Both the position numbers and the translations under genes were made by a program. A DNA stretch of 64,000 nucleotides, taken from NCBI GenBank assembly GCA_026415155.1, contig JAOAHQ010000025.1, positions 58,029-122,028 of the forward strand. Reading direction: 5' to 3'. The notes beneath the pieces were generated by a model. It was given only the letters and a program-made list of their open reading frames with translations, had not been told where the DNA came from and made no database searches. Numbering within the stretch: the stretch's first letter is position 1; the number at the start of each line of letters is the position of its first letter. Origin of the DNA: Rhodocyclaceae bacterium. GTDB lineage: Bacteria; Pseudomonadota; Gammaproteobacteria; Burkholderiales; Rhodocyclaceae. Positions 12,438 to 22,311 of this stretch are shown one piece after another.

Positions 12438-13244
12438 TCAGCCCGGATATTTGACGAGCCGGCCGTTCTTGATCTGCACGCGCTCGCCATTGGCGAAGGG
12501 GGCCTGCTCGCCTTCGAAATGGAATTCCTGCTGCGCGCCGTTGTCGAGCCGGACGGTGACCTTGACCATCTTCTTTGCCTTGACCTTCTTCTCGATCTCG
12601 TGGCCGAGATAGGCGCCGCCGGCTGCGCCGCCGACGGTAGCGATGGTGTTGCCCGTACCCTTGCCGACCTGGCTGCCCAACAGGCCGCCGGCGACGCCAC
12701 CCGCCACGGCGCCCAGGCCAGTGCCTTCGCCCTTTTGCTCGTAACGGTCGATCGCGATGACGGTGCCGCAGTCGGGGCAGGCAGGCGCCGCGCTCTTGGC
12801 GGCGGGCAGGGGGCCGCCCGAGGACCAGGCCTGATATTCGGCCAGCGTCACCTGGCCGTCCTGGTCGGCATCGATGGCGGCAAAGTGCTTCTTGAGCGCG
12901 GCGAAGTCCTTGTCCTTGACCTTGTCGAGCTCTTTTTGCGACAGGCCACCGCTGTCATTCAAATCGGCTTTCCGGAACTTGGCGGCGAAGGCATCGCCGC
13001 TCGTGGCGCGATAGCGCTCGTATTCCTCGATCGTCACCTGGCCGTCGCGGTCGGCGTCGATCGCCGCGAAATGTTCCTTGATCGGCTTGAGCGACGCAGC
13101 GCGCGACTTTTCGAGCTCCTTTTGCGACAAGCCGCCGCTGTCGTTCAAATCGGCCTTATAGAAATCGGCGCGCCAGGCGGGCTCGCCAGCCACGGCAGGC
13201 AGAGCGAAGGCGGCGGCGAGCAGCACGGGCAGGGTCTTTTTCAT
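12438..13244 (-). CDS. EF-hand repeat protein with C-terminal glycine-zipper 2TM domain
   Basis: Signal peptide MKKTLPVLLAAAFALPAVA; duplicated KADLNDSGGLSQKEL...AAIDADxDGQVT EF-hands; GAVAGGVAGGLLGSQVGKGTGNT glycine zipper. Confidence 0.85.
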   Translation of the reverse strand: MKKTLPVLLAAAFALPAVAGEPAWRADFYKADLNDSGGLSQKELEKSRAASLKPIKEHFAAIDADRDGQVTIEEYERYRATSGDAFAAKFRKADLNDSGGLSQKELDKVKDKDFAALKKHFAAIDADQDGQVTLAEYQAWSSGGPLPAAKSAAPACPDCGTVIAIDRYEQKGEGTGLGAVAGGVAGGLLGSQVGKGTGNTIATVGGAAGGAYLGHEIEKKVKAKKMVKVTVRLDNGAQQEFHFEGEQAPFANGERVQIKNGRLVKYPG

Positions 13245-13353
13245 CTCGGTCTCCTGGTTGGTAAGGGGATTCTGCTCATAACGCATGATGCGCCGATTGC
13301 GTTGGCAAGCCAAGCGATTTCCTCGGCAATGGGAATTTTGCTATCTTCGTTGC

Positions 13354-13773
13354 ATGACGGCCTGTGCGCTCTGTGTTGATCAAGGCGGCGAGCTCCTCTG
13401 GCAGGACGAACGCTGCCGCGTCGTGCGCGTCGAGGGCGCCGAGGGCGCGGCGTTTCCAGGCTACTGCCGCGTCGTGTGGGGCGCCCATGTGCGCGAGCTC
13501 TCTGACCTTTCGCGCGCCGATCGGCATCACTTGCTCGAGGTCGTGCATGCCGTCGAGCGCGCGGTGCGCGAAGTCGTGCGTCCCGACAAGATCAATCTTG
13601 CGAGCCTGGGCAACCTCGTGCCGCATCTGCATTGGCACGTGATTCCGCGCTGGCGGGACGATAGCCATTTTCCGGCGCCGATTTGGGCAGAAGCCGCGCG
13701 CGCCGTGCCCGCCCGTCCCCTGCCGGCCTCGGCCGATCTCGCCGCCTCGCTCCTCGCTGCCTTGAGAAGATGA
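13354..13773 (+). CDS. HIT family hydrolase
   Basis: CALC start and NLASLGNLVPHLHWHVIPRW histidine-triad motif. Confidence 0.9.
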   Translation: MTACALCVDQGGELLWQDERCRVVRVEGAEGAAFPGYCRVVWGAHVRELSDLSRADRHHLLEVVHAVERAVREVVRPDKINLASLGNLVPHLHWHVIPRWRDDSHFPAPIWAEAARAVPARPLPASADLAASLLAALRR

Positions 13774-13780
13774 CCCGATC

Positions 13781-15421
13781 ATGACGTTCGATTTGCCGCC
13801 TACTGGCGACGAAGAACCGCCGGCCTTCCTCGATCTCGAAGCCTGCCGGCGCTGGAAGGAGGCTTTGCCGCTCGGCAATCCGGTACAGGCGCAAGCGCTG
13901 CTTTTGCGCCAGCTCGGCCTCATGAACCGCTATACGCTCGCCGCCGACCTGCGCCTCATGATGCTCGAGCTCCTCCGCGAGCCGGTCTATTTCGTGCAGG
14001 CCGAGAGCGCGAAGAAATTCACCGGCAAGCCGCTGCCGCTCGCACCGCCCGAGCAAGCGGCCGCCGAGAGCGCCCAGCACCTGTGGCAAGCGCTCGCCAC
14101 CGGTTATCTGCGCTCAATCGAGGCCTGCCTTGCCGGCGGCAGCGGCTTTAAGCCGCAGGCGGCGCTCGTCTGCCAGCGCGCCCTGCGCGCACTTGCCGAT
14201 GCCCTCATCGATCAGGTGCGCGCCGGCCGGCAGGTGGAGGCGGCGCTCTGGCGGCGCCTGCATCGGGTCTATGCGGCGGCCGAAGCGCTCGAGGCGACGA
14301 TGACGGCGATCGAAGATGCGCTCTTGGGCAGCCGCCCCGTGACGCCAAGCGAGGTCTATGTCGAGGCGATGCTGCTCTCGGCCGCGAGCCTCCATGAACT
14401 TTCGCCGCGCCAGCAAGCCTGGGTGGTACGCTGGGCGCGCCGCTGGGCCGGCAAGGTCGTCATCGGCTCTAACCCGCCGCCCGAATCTCCCGCCCTCCCC
14501 TTGTGCGTCGATTTGGCTGGCGAGGCGCCGGCGCGCTTCAAGCCTTACAGCGGTGCCGGCGCGCGCTGGCTCGAGACGAGCGAGTTGAGAAAGAGCCTCA
14601 AGAAGCGCCTGAAGCTGCTCGCCGCAGGGGGCGAAGAGAATACGCCCGCGCGGCTTGGCCTCGGCGAAGACTGCACGCAGCCGGCCTGCGGCGAGGTGTT
14701 GCGGCGCATCTATCCGCGCTGGGTCAAGGGCGGCGTGCTGCGCCGCCACGAGCGCCATCCGATGAGCGGCGCCTGCCGCTTCGTCGTCGGCGTCGATGCG
14801 ATCCACTACTACTTGAGCGGTCATCAGCCCTTCAAGCCGCCGGGCAGCCTCACCACCGAGGAGCTGCGCCGCCAGCGCGAAGAGCTCGCCACCTTTGGCC
14901 GCATCGCGCAGCGTTTCGAGGAAGATTACAGCCGCAACCACGGCTATCAGCTCGAAAACTGGGAAGTGAGCGAGGACTGGGGGCTCATCGACCAATCCTT
15001 GGGGGGCCTCAAGCTCGCGCGGCCGCTCAAGCAGGCGGGCGGCCGGCTGGCGATCGGCCAGCTCGTTGCCGTGCAGCCATCAGGTGCAAGCGGCTTTCTC
15101 TTGGGCGCGGTGCGTTGGGCGCAGATCGCCGACGAGACGCTCAATGCCGGCATCCAGTTCTTTCCGGGCAAGCCTTTGCCGGTCGCGCTGCGCGGCACTG
15201 GCGTCATGGCGGCGAAGGAGCCCTGGCGGCCAGGCTTTCTCTTGCCGCCCATCGAGGCGATGCAGCTGCCGCCCACGGCCGTGCTGCCGCCGGGCAGCTT
15301 CAAGCCCGGCCGGATTCTGGAAGCCTGGACGGAAGAGGGAAGCCACTCCATCCGCGTGCTGGAGCTTCTCGATCGTGGCGCGGATTACGAGCGCGCAAGC
15401 TGCGAGGAAGTTGCCCGCTAA
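13781..15421 (+). CDS. conserved hypothetical protein (possible PilZ-like c-di-GMP-associated protein)
   Basis: 546-aa ORF, 7 nt downstream of the HIT gene; functional suggestion rests on general resemblance and on the adjacent GGDEF/EAL gene only. Confidence 0.6.
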   Translation: MTFDLPPTGDEEPPAFLDLEACRRWKEALPLGNPVQAQALLLRQLGLMNRYTLAADLRLMMLELLREPVYFVQAESAKKFTGKPLPLAPPEQAAAESAQHLWQALATGYLRSIEACLAGGSGFKPQAALVCQRALRALADALIDQVRAGRQVEAALWRRLHRVYAAAEALEATMTAIEDALLGSRPVTPSEVYVEAMLLSAASLHELSPRQQAWVVRWARRWAGKVVIGSNPPPESPALPLCVDLAGEAPARFKPYSGAGARWLETSELRKSLKKRLKLLAAGGEENTPARLGLGEDCTQPACGEVLRRIYPRWVKGGVLRRHERHPMSGACRFVVGVDAIHYYLSGHQPFKPPGSLTTEELRRQREELATFGRIAQRFEEDYSRNHGYQLENWEVSEDWGLIDQSLGGLKLARPLKQAGGRLAIGQLVAVQPSGASGFLLGAVRWAQIADETLNAGIQFFPGKPLPVALRGTGVMAAKEPWRPGFLLPPIEAMQLPPTAVLPPGSFKPGRILEAWTEEGSHSIRVLELLDRGADYERASCEEVAR

Positions 15422-18291
15422 AGATCCGCGCTGGCAAGACGGCCTTCCCCGCCCCGACCGGCGGCCTGCTGTTCGATGAGCGCCGTGAATTCGGCGGCGG
15501 CGGCCGGCCGGCCGAACAGATAGCCTTGGGCGAACTCGCAGGCGCTGCTGGAGAGCAGCCCCGCCTGCTCCTCGGTCTCGACGCCTTCGGCGACGACCGA
15601 GAGCCCCAGGCTGTGCGTCATGGCGAGGATCGCCTCGATGAGCGCGCGGTCGGCCGGATCGCTTGCCATGTCGCGCACGAATTCCTTGTCGATCTTGACG
15701 TGATGCACAGGGAAGCGCTTGAGATAGGCAAGCGACGAGTAGCCGGTGCCGAAATCGTCGATAGCGAGCTGAAAGCCGGCGGCGCTCGCGGCGAGGAACC
15801 ATTCGCGCACCGTCGGTGAGTCGGAGAGCAACACGCCCTCGGTGATCTCAAGGATGATGCGCTGCGGGGCAAGACCATATTGATGGAGTCGCTCGAGCAT
15901 GAAAGCGACCGAGAGCGGCTCGGGAATCTGCCGCACCGAGAGGTTGACGGCCAGCATCAGATCATGGCCGGCCGCGCGCCAGGCGGCGAGCTGCCGGCAG
16001 GCTTCGTTGAACACCCAGGTGCCGAGCTCGCGGATGAGGCCGGTCTCCTCGGCAAGCGGCACGAACTGGTCGGGGCGCACTTGGCCGCGCTGCGGGTGTT
16101 CCCAGCGCAACAGCGCTTCGGCGCCGACGATGCGGCCGCTTCTCAATTCCACGACGGGCTGGTAGTGGAGCTGGAAACCGCCGCGCGCCAATGTGGCGCG
16201 CAGGTCGGCCTCGAGCGCGCGGCGCTCGATCGCCGCGGTGGTCATCGCCATCTCGAAGAACTGCGCATTGTTGCGGCCGGCGGCCTTGGCGCGATACATC
16301 GCGAGATCGGCGTTCCTGAAGAGCGTCTCGACATCCTGACCATCGTCGGGATAAAGCGTGATGCCGATCGAGGCGCCGATGTGGATCTCGTTGTCGTCGA
16401 GCACGAAGACGGTGGACATCTGGGCGATGATCTTCTCGGCAACGAGGCCGGCGCCCGCTGCGTTTTCGACGCCCGGCAAGAGCACGACGAATTCATCGCC
16501 CCCTAAGCGCGCGATGGTATCGGTCTCGCGCACGCAGCCGCGCATGCGCTCGGCCACCGCCTGCAAGAGCCGGTCGCCCATCGCGTGGCCGAGCGTGTCA
16601 TTGACCTGCTTGAAGAGATCCAGGTCGATGAACATCACGGCAATGCGCGAGCCTTCGCGGCGCGCCTGACGGATTGCCTGGCCCAGCCGCTCGGTGAGCA
16701 GCACGCGATTGGGCAGCCCGGTGAGCAGGTCGTAGTTGGCGCGGTAGGCGATCTCGGCCTCGGTGCGCTTTCTTTCGGTGATGTCGATGAGCAGCGAGAC
16801 GTATTCGAGCGTCGTGCCGTCGGCGTCCTTGACCGCCGAGATGATCTGCCAGACCGGAAAGATCTCGCCATTCTTGCGCCGATCCCAGATCTCGCTCTCC
16901 CAGCGGCCGACGGTCTTGAGCTGCTCCCACATCTCGGCATAGAAGCGCGCATCGTGGCGGCCGGACTTGAGAATGCGCGGCGTCTTCCCGATCGCCTCTT
17001 CGGCCGTATAGCCGGTCATCGCCGTGAAGGCCGGATTGACGCGCTTGATGACGCCGGCGGCATCGGTGATGACGATGGCTTCCGAGGTGACGGCGAACAC
17101 CGTGGCCGCCTCGCGCATCGCGCGTTCGGCCTCGACGCGCTCGGTGACGTCGTGGAGGATCGAGTAGAGGATCAGCCGGCCGCGGTCGTGATAGGGGCCG
17201 GAATAGACCTCGACGATGCGCACCGCGCCATCCTTGCGGCGCTGCGGCACGAGGAAATGCTCGCGCCCGTCGCGGATCGAGCGCGCCATCTCGGCCTCCA
17301 GCTCGGCGCGCGTCATCACGTTGAGATCATTGATCGATAGCTTGAGCAGTTCCTCGCGGCTGTAGCCATAGAACTGGCTCGCGGCGGGGTTGGCGTCGAT
17401 GATGCGGCCATCGGCCGGGTCGATGAGCAGCATCGCCGCCTTGGCCTCGGCGAAGAAGCTGCGGTAGTGGGCCTCGCTTTCCTGGAGCGCGGCCATCAGT
17501 TCCTCGAGCTTCTCTTGTGTGCGCCGCTGCTCGGTGATGTCGGTGTGGGTGCCGATCATGCGCACGGGCTGGCCCTTTTCATCGCGCTGCACGATGCGGC
17601 CCTGGGAGAGGATCCAGCGCCAGCTGCCATCCTTGGCGCGCAGCCGATGCACCGAGCGATAGACTTCGCTCTCGCCGGCCAGATGCCTTTCGATCTCGCG
17701 CTGCACGGCTGGCATATCCTCGGGATGCACGCGGCTTGCCCACTCCTCGAAGCGGTCGGCAATCTCGTCCTCGGCAAAGCCCAGCATCGCCTTCCAGCGC
17801 CGCGAGAAGAACACCGCGCCGGTTTTCAGATTGCGATCCCAGACGCCGTGGCCGGCGCCCTCCAAGGCAAACTGCCAGCGCTCCTCGGCCTCCTTGATGG
17901 CGATCTCGCGCACCCGGAGCGCCACGGCGAGCAGGTTGAAGTCCTCGGCGAGCGCCTCGAACTCATCGCCGGTGCGCAATTCGATCGATTCATCGAGCTT
18001 CCCGCCGGCATAGGCATGCACGCCGGCGCGCAAGGTCTCGAGCGGCAGATCGATCCAGCGGCGAGACAGCCAGCCGGCGAGCGGAATGGCGATCAGCAGC
18101 GAGACGGCCAGCACCTTGAGCACGAGGCTTTGAGCGCTGGCAAGGTCCGTGAGCGCGCCGCTTTGGGAGAACCAGGCAAGCAGGCCCACCACCGACAGCA
18201 AGGCCGTGAGCAGCGCGGCGGCGAAGAGGAGCAGCAGCTTTTGGCGGACCGATAGACGCATGGGAAGACTATAGCCCCGTTTCACACTCAT
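15418..18291 (-). CDS. membrane PAS/GGDEF/EAL sensor protein (diguanylate cyclase/phosphodiesterase)
   Basis: TM region, HAMP-like segment, three PAS domains, GGDEF motif [16 protein letters not shown] motif GAEALLRWEHP and DDFGTGYSSLAYLKRFP. Alternative start at 18261. Confidence 0.93.
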   Translation of the reverse strand: MSVKRGYSLPMRLSVRQKLLLLFAAALLTALLSVVGLLAWFSQSGALTDLASAQSLVLKVLAVSLLIAIPLAGWLSRRWIDLPLETLRAGVHAYAGGKLDESIELRTGDEFEALAEDFNLLAVALRVREIAIKEAEERWQFALEGAGHGVWDRNLKTGAVFFSRRWKAMLGFAEDEIADRFEEWASRVHPEDMPAVQREIERHLAGESEVYRSVHRLRAKDGSWRWILSQGRIVQRDEKGQPVRMIGTHTDITEQRRTQEKLEELMAALQESEAHYRSFFAEAKAAMLLIDPADGRIIDANPAASQFYGYSREELLKLSINDLNVMTRAELEAEMARSIRDGREHFLVPQRRKDGAVRIVEVYSGPYHDRGRLILYSILHDVTERVEAERAMREAATVFAVTSEAIVITDAAGVIKRVNPAFTAMTGYTAEEAIGKTPRILKSGRHDARFYAEMWEQLKTVGRWESEIWDRRKNGEIFPVWQIISAVKDADGTTLEYVSLLIDITERKRTEAEIAYRANYDLLTGLPNRVLLTERLGQAIRQARREGSRIAVMFIDLDLFKQVNDTLGHAMGDRLLQAVAERMRGCVRETDTIARLGGDEFVVLLPGVENAAGAGLVAEKIIAQMSTVFVLDDNEIHIGASIGITLYPDDGQDVETLFRNADLAMYRAKAAGRNNAQFFEMAMTTAAIERRALEADLRATLARGGFQLHYQPVVELRSGRIVGAEALLRWEHPQRGQVRPDQFVPLAEETGLIRELGTWVFNEACRQLAAWRAAGHDLMLAVNLSVRQIPEPLSVAFMLERLHQYGLAPQRIILEITEGVLLSDSPTVREWFLAASAAGFQLAIDDFGTGYSSLAYLKRFPVHHVKIDKEFVRDMASDPADRALIEAILAMTHSLGLSVVAEGVETEEQAGLLSSSACEFAQGYLFGRPAAAAEFTALIEQQAAGRGGEGRLASADL
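15425..15443 (-). repeat. 23-bp dispersed motif copy (core)
   Basis: GCCGTCTTGCCAGCGCGGA, one mismatch in core; encodes the C-terminal RLASADL* of the GGDEF/EAL protein. Confidence 0.8.
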
Positions 18292-19676
18292 TCAGGGACG
18301 GAAAAGACGGCTTCCTCAGGGCCGAGCGGCTCGATCCACTCAAGCTGGCGCGCAAGAATCGCGGCATCGGCTTCCGAGGCATCCTGCCGGCGCGCCGCAA
18401 GCCGCCGTTCGAGTTCCGCGCGCGGCGCCGTCGGCGCGAGGATCGCGAAAGGCACGGCAAGCCGCTTGGCAAGCGCCAGAAAGGCCTCGCGCTCGGCGCG
18501 CTTCAAAAATGCCGCATCGACGATGATTGACCAGCCGGCTTGCAGGGCGAGTTCAGCCACTTCCGCAAGCCGCGCATAGGTGGCGGCATTCGCCGCGGGG
18601 GTGTAGATCGTGCCGCCGCTAGCCTCTTCCGGCTTAAGTCCAAAGAGGCGCTTTCTTTCGACGTCCGAGCGCACGCGCACCGTGGTCAAAAAGTCGGCGC
18701 TCGCGAGACGGCGCATCGCGCAGGTAGTCTTGCCGCTACCCGAGAGCCCATGCGTGATCGTCAAGCTGGGTGCCTGCGGCGCAATGAGCCGCTCGGCGAG
18801 CGCGAGATACGTCTCGCACTCGTCATGCCGCTGCTGCAAGGCGGCGACCTTGGCGCGCACCAGGGCGCGATAGACGAGATAAAAGCGCAGCACGAGGAGT
18901 GAATCGAAGTCGCCGCTTCTTTCAAGCCAGGCATCGAGAAGGAGCGCGGCGAGCCCCGCCGCGCCGTGGTCGAGCAGGTCAAGCAGCGTAAAGGCGATTT
19001 CGTTGGCCACATCGATCCAGCGAAACGCGGCGTTGAATTCGATGCCATCGAAGGGCACGATGCGGCCTTCGAGCAGCACGAGGTTGCCAAGATGCAGATC
19101 GCCATGCCCTTCGCGCACGCGGCCTGCCGCCTGGCGGCGGGCGAAGACGGGCACGAGCCGCTTGCCTTCTTCCCGCGTCCAGGCTTCGAGCGCGGCGAGG
19201 GCGGCCTGCTGCTGCGGCCGCAGCGCGTTGAGCTCGACGAAGTTCTCGAGCGCGGCCTCGAGCACGGCTTCCGGCGCGCCGTAAGAGGAAGCTGCCGGCG
19301 CGACGGCGGCTTTTTCCTGAAAGGCGACGAGCTCACGGGCGAAGGCGACGAGCGGCGCGGCGGTAAGCTCGCCGCGCCGCAAGACGGCATCGAGGCGCGC
19401 CGAGGCTTCGAAGCGCCGCATCTTCACGGCGGGCTCATTGCCGAGCTCAACGACTTCGAGATAGAGCTCGGGCGCATAGCGGCGGTTTAAGCGCAGCTCT
19501 TCCTCACAGCAGGCGCGGCGCGCCTCGAGGCTTGCATAGTCGAGGAAGGGCAGGCGCACCGGCTTTTTGACCTTGAAGGCATAGGAGCCGCAAAGCAGCA
19601 CCCAGGAGATGTGCGTCTCGATGACTTCCTCGCAGGGTGCGGGCAAGGCGGCGAGGATGGCGGCGGGGATGTTCAT
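18288..19676 (-). CDS. bifunctional phosphotransferase-like/AAA P-loop kinase protein
   Basis: N-terminal APH-like domain (VREGHGDLHLGNLVL) and C-terminal P-loop LTITHGLSGSGKTTCAMRRL with SDVERKRLFG. Confidence 0.85.
   Translation of the reverse strand: MNIPAAILAALPAPCEEVIETHISWVLLCGSYAFKVKKPVRLPFLDYASLEARRACCEEELRLNRRYAPELYLEVVELGNEPAVKMRRFEASARLDAVLRRGELTAAPLVAFARELVAFQEKAAVAPAASSYGAPEAVLEAALENFVELNALRPQQQAALAALEAWTREEGKRLVPVFARRQAAGRVREGHGDLHLGNLVLLEGRIVPFDGIEFNAAFRWIDVANEIAFTLLDLLDHGAAGLAALLLDAWLERSGDFDSLLVLRFYLVYRALVRAKVAALQQRHDECETYLALAERLIAPQAPSLTITHGLSGSGKTTCAMRRLASADFLTTVRVRSDVERKRLFGLKPEEASGGTIYTPAANAATYARLAEVAELALQAGWSIIVDAAFLKRAEREAFLALAKRLAVPFAILAPTAPRAELERRLAARRQDASEADAAILARQLEWIEPLGPEEAVFSVPE
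18690..18712 (-). repeat. 23-bp dispersed motif copy
   Basis: GCCGTCTCGCGAGCGCCGACTTT; identical to the copy at 54223; reads RLASADF in the P-loop kinase. Confidence 0.9.
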
Positions 19677-19774
19677 GCTCTGAGGGCATTGATCGCGTCG
19701 CCCGCGGACCATGAGCCGCTCGCCCTGCCGCTTCCCGGTGGCATCCTCGCCCCGCTCGTTGCCAAGCAAAAAAC

Positions 19775-20344
19775 CTACTTCCGCGCGCCGCCTTGCCATT
19801 CCTTGGCGATCTGATCGGCCGGCTTGAGGCCCTGGCAGTCTGGGCCGAGATATTTCATCTGCGATTCCGTCTGCATCGTGTGGCGGCCGCGCTCGTCGGT
19901 CATCACGGCATCCATGCGCGTCGTGATGGCATCACCGCTTGCGATGCTCTCGCCCTTGCCGCTCATGTTGGGGCACTTCATCTCGAAGCTCAGCTTGTTG
20001 CCGCTACGCGTGACCTTGGTCGTTTCGCAGCGCGCCTCGGGCGGCAGCGCGGGTTTGTCTTGGCTTGCCATCGCGGGGCTGACACAGATGCGCTGGGTCG
20101 TCGCGGCGCCTGCTGGCGCCCGGCCGCCCATCATCTGCTCCATCTGCTTGCGCTGGGCAGGCGGCAGGCTGGCCAGCATCTGCTGCATCTCGGCCTGGGC
20201 GGCCGCCATCTGGGCGGCCATGTCCTGGCCATCGATGATTTGTTTGACGACGCGCACCTCCCAGAGGCCGGGCTTCATCATGCCCTCGGCCAACAGCGGC
20301 GGGGCGGCGAGGGCGATGGCGAGGGCAAGGGCAGTTTTCTTCAT
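19775..20344 (-). CDS. DUF3617 family secreted protein
   Basis: Signal peptide MKKTALALAIALAAPPLLA then MMKPGLWEVRVV; conserved cysteines; start chosen at the signal-peptide Met. Confidence 0.8.
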   Translation of the reverse strand: MKKTALALAIALAAPPLLAEGMMKPGLWEVRVVKQIIDGQDMAAQMAAAQAEMQQMLASLPPAQRKQMEQMMGGRAPAGAATTQRICVSPAMASQDKPALPPEARCETTKVTRSGNKLSFEMKCPNMSGKGESIASGDAITTRMDAVMTDERGRHTMQTESQMKYLGPDCQGLKPADQIAKEWQGGARK

Positions 20345-20461
20345 GGCGGCCTCCGGAACAGGGAAGATGACAGGGCAATCATACTCCGAGGCTTGCGCAT
20401 CAAGCCTGCATTTGCTCGTCATGAAGTTGGCCGCCCAAACGGCGCTGCGTAGAATGCGCCC

Positions 20462-21370
20462 ATGACCTTGACGGAACTGCGTTACATCGTCGCGCTCTCG
20501 CGCGAGCGCCACTTCGGCCGCGCGGCGGAAAAATGCCACGTCGCGCAGCCGACGCTCTCAGTGGCGGTCAAGAAACTCGAAGAGGAGCTCGGCGTGATCC
20601 TTTTCGAGCGCGGCCAGAGCGAAGTCACCGTCACGCCGGCCGGAGTGCCGATCATCAAGCAGGCCGAACGCGTGCTCGCCGAGGCCGCGCGCATCAAGGA
20701 GCTCGCCGAGACCGCCGGCGATCCGCTCGCCGGCCCCTTGCGCTTGGGCGTCATCTACACGATCGGCCCCTATCTCCTGCCGCGCCTCGTGCCGCTTCTG
20801 CGCAGCCGTGCGCCGAAGATGCCGCTCCTGCTGCAAGAAAACTTCACCGCCAAGCTCATCGAGAGCCTGAAAAGCAGCGAGCTCGACGTCGCCGTGCTCG
20901 CGCTGCCGCTTGCCGAGCCGGGGCTCGTGGCCCAGCCCGTCTATGACGAGTTCTTCCGCGTGCTCGTGCCGGCCGCGCACCCGTGGGCGAAGCTTGAGAG
21001 CATCGCACCGGCGCAGCTCACGGAAGAGCCGCTCTTGATGCTCGGGCGCGGCAACTGCTTCCGCGATCAGGTGCTCGATCTTTGCAGCCAGGCCGGCGCG
21101 GGCGGGCCGCAGGTGCTCGAGGGCTCCTCGCTCGAAACGATCCGCCTGATGGTCGCCTCGGGCGTCGGCATCACAGTGATGCCGGCCTCGGCCGTCGATC
21201 CCTTGCCGAAGGACGATCCGCTCCTGCGCGTCGTGCCCTTTGCCGAGCCGACGCCGTCGCGGCGCGTCGGCCTCGTCTGGCGAGCCAGCTTCCCGCGCCA
21301 TCAGGCGATCGACGTGCTGCGCCGCGCCTTGCTCGACTGCCAGCTGCCTGGCACGCAGCCGATCAAATAG
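20462..21370 (+). CDS. LysR-family regulator, OxyR-like
   Basis: MTLTELRYIVALSRERHFGRAAEKCHVAQPTLSVAVKKLEEELGVILFER; GRGNCFRDQVLDLC resembles the OxyR redox-Cys region. Confidence 0.88.
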   Translation: MTLTELRYIVALSRERHFGRAAEKCHVAQPTLSVAVKKLEEELGVILFERGQSEVTVTPAGVPIIKQAERVLAEAARIKELAETAGDPLAGPLRLGVIYTIGPYLLPRLVPLLRSRAPKMPLLLQENFTAKLIESLKSSELDVAVLALPLAEPGLVAQPVYDEFFRVLVPAAHPWAKLESIAPAQLTEEPLLMLGRGNCFRDQVLDLCSQAGAGGPQVLEGSSLETIRLMVASGVGITVMPASAVDPLPKDDPLLRVVPFAEPTPSRRVGLVWRASFPRHQAIDVLRRALLDCQLPGTQPIK

Positions 21371-21472
21371 TTCGCGGCTATCCGGCCGATTGAAACGATT
21401 CGCTGGCAGGAATGCCCGCGGCGCGGCACAATGCCCTCACTGCAAACATGTCTCAACGCACAGGAGGACATC

Positions 21473-21964
21473 ATGGCCAAGACCGCCACCGCACCGCGCA
21501 TCGACATCGGCATTGCCGACAAGGATCGCAAGGCGATCGCCGCAGGGCTGTCGCGCTTTCTCGCCGACAGCTTCACGCTTTATCTCATGACGCATAACTT
21601 TCACTGGAACGTCACGGGGCCGATGTTCAACACCCTGCACACGATGTTCATGGAGCAATACACCGAGCAGTGGAACGCGCTCGACATGATCGCCGAGCGC
21701 ATCCGCGCGCTCGGCCATCCCGCGCCGGGCAGCTTCGCCGAGTATGGCAAGCTTGCCTCGATCAAGGAACCCACAGGCGTGCCGAAGGCGACCGAGATGA
21801 TCCGGCTGCTCGTCGCGGCCCAGGAAGCGACCGCGAGGACAGCAAGAAGCCTCTTTCCGACGGTCGAGAAGGCCAACGACCAGCCAACACTCGATCTTTT
21901 GACGCAACGGCTCGAGGTGCATGAGAAAAATGCCTGGATGCTGAGAAGCCTCCTCGAAGAGTGA
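21473..21964 (+). CDS. Dps family DNA-binding/ferritin-like protein
   Basis: [49 protein letters not shown]. Confidence 0.92.
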   Translation: MAKTATAPRIDIGIADKDRKAIAAGLSRFLADSFTLYLMTHNFHWNVTGPMFNTLHTMFMEQYTEQWNALDMIAERIRALGHPAPGSFAEYGKLASIKEPTGVPKATEMIRLLVAAQEATARTARSLFPTVEKANDQPTLDLLTQRLEVHEKNAWMLRSLLEE

Positions 21965-22311
21965 CTTCCTTCCGCACCTATCAGCTGCTGATCGAGATCG
22001 AACGCCCGGTGCGGGTGAGCATCGGCCGGCTCGGCGAGTTTGACTTTCCAGCCGGCCGCTACCTTTACACCGGTTCGGCGCGCCGCCACCTGGAGGCGCG
22101 CATCGCGCGTCATCACCGGCGGGAGAAGACCTTGCGCTGGCACATCGATTTTCTGCTCGCCGCGCCGGGGGTCAGCATCGTCGGCGTGCGCCGCTTCGTC
22201 GAGGAGGAGTGCGAAATCAATCGCGCCACGCCGGGCGAGATCGTCGTCGCGGGCTTCGGCGCCTCGGACTGCCGCGCCGGTTGCGGCAGCCATCTCAAAA
22301 GAGTCGCTTGA
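21961..22311 (+). CDS. DUF123/GIY-YIG-like nuclease family protein
   Basis: [41 protein letters not shown] start overlaps the Dps stop by 4 nt. Confidence 0.85.
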   Translation: MTSFRTYQLLIEIERPVRVSIGRLGEFDFPAGRYLYTGSARRHLEARIARHHRREKTLRWHIDFLLAAPGVSIVGVRRFVEEECEINRATPGEIVVAGFGASDCRAGCGSHLKRVA

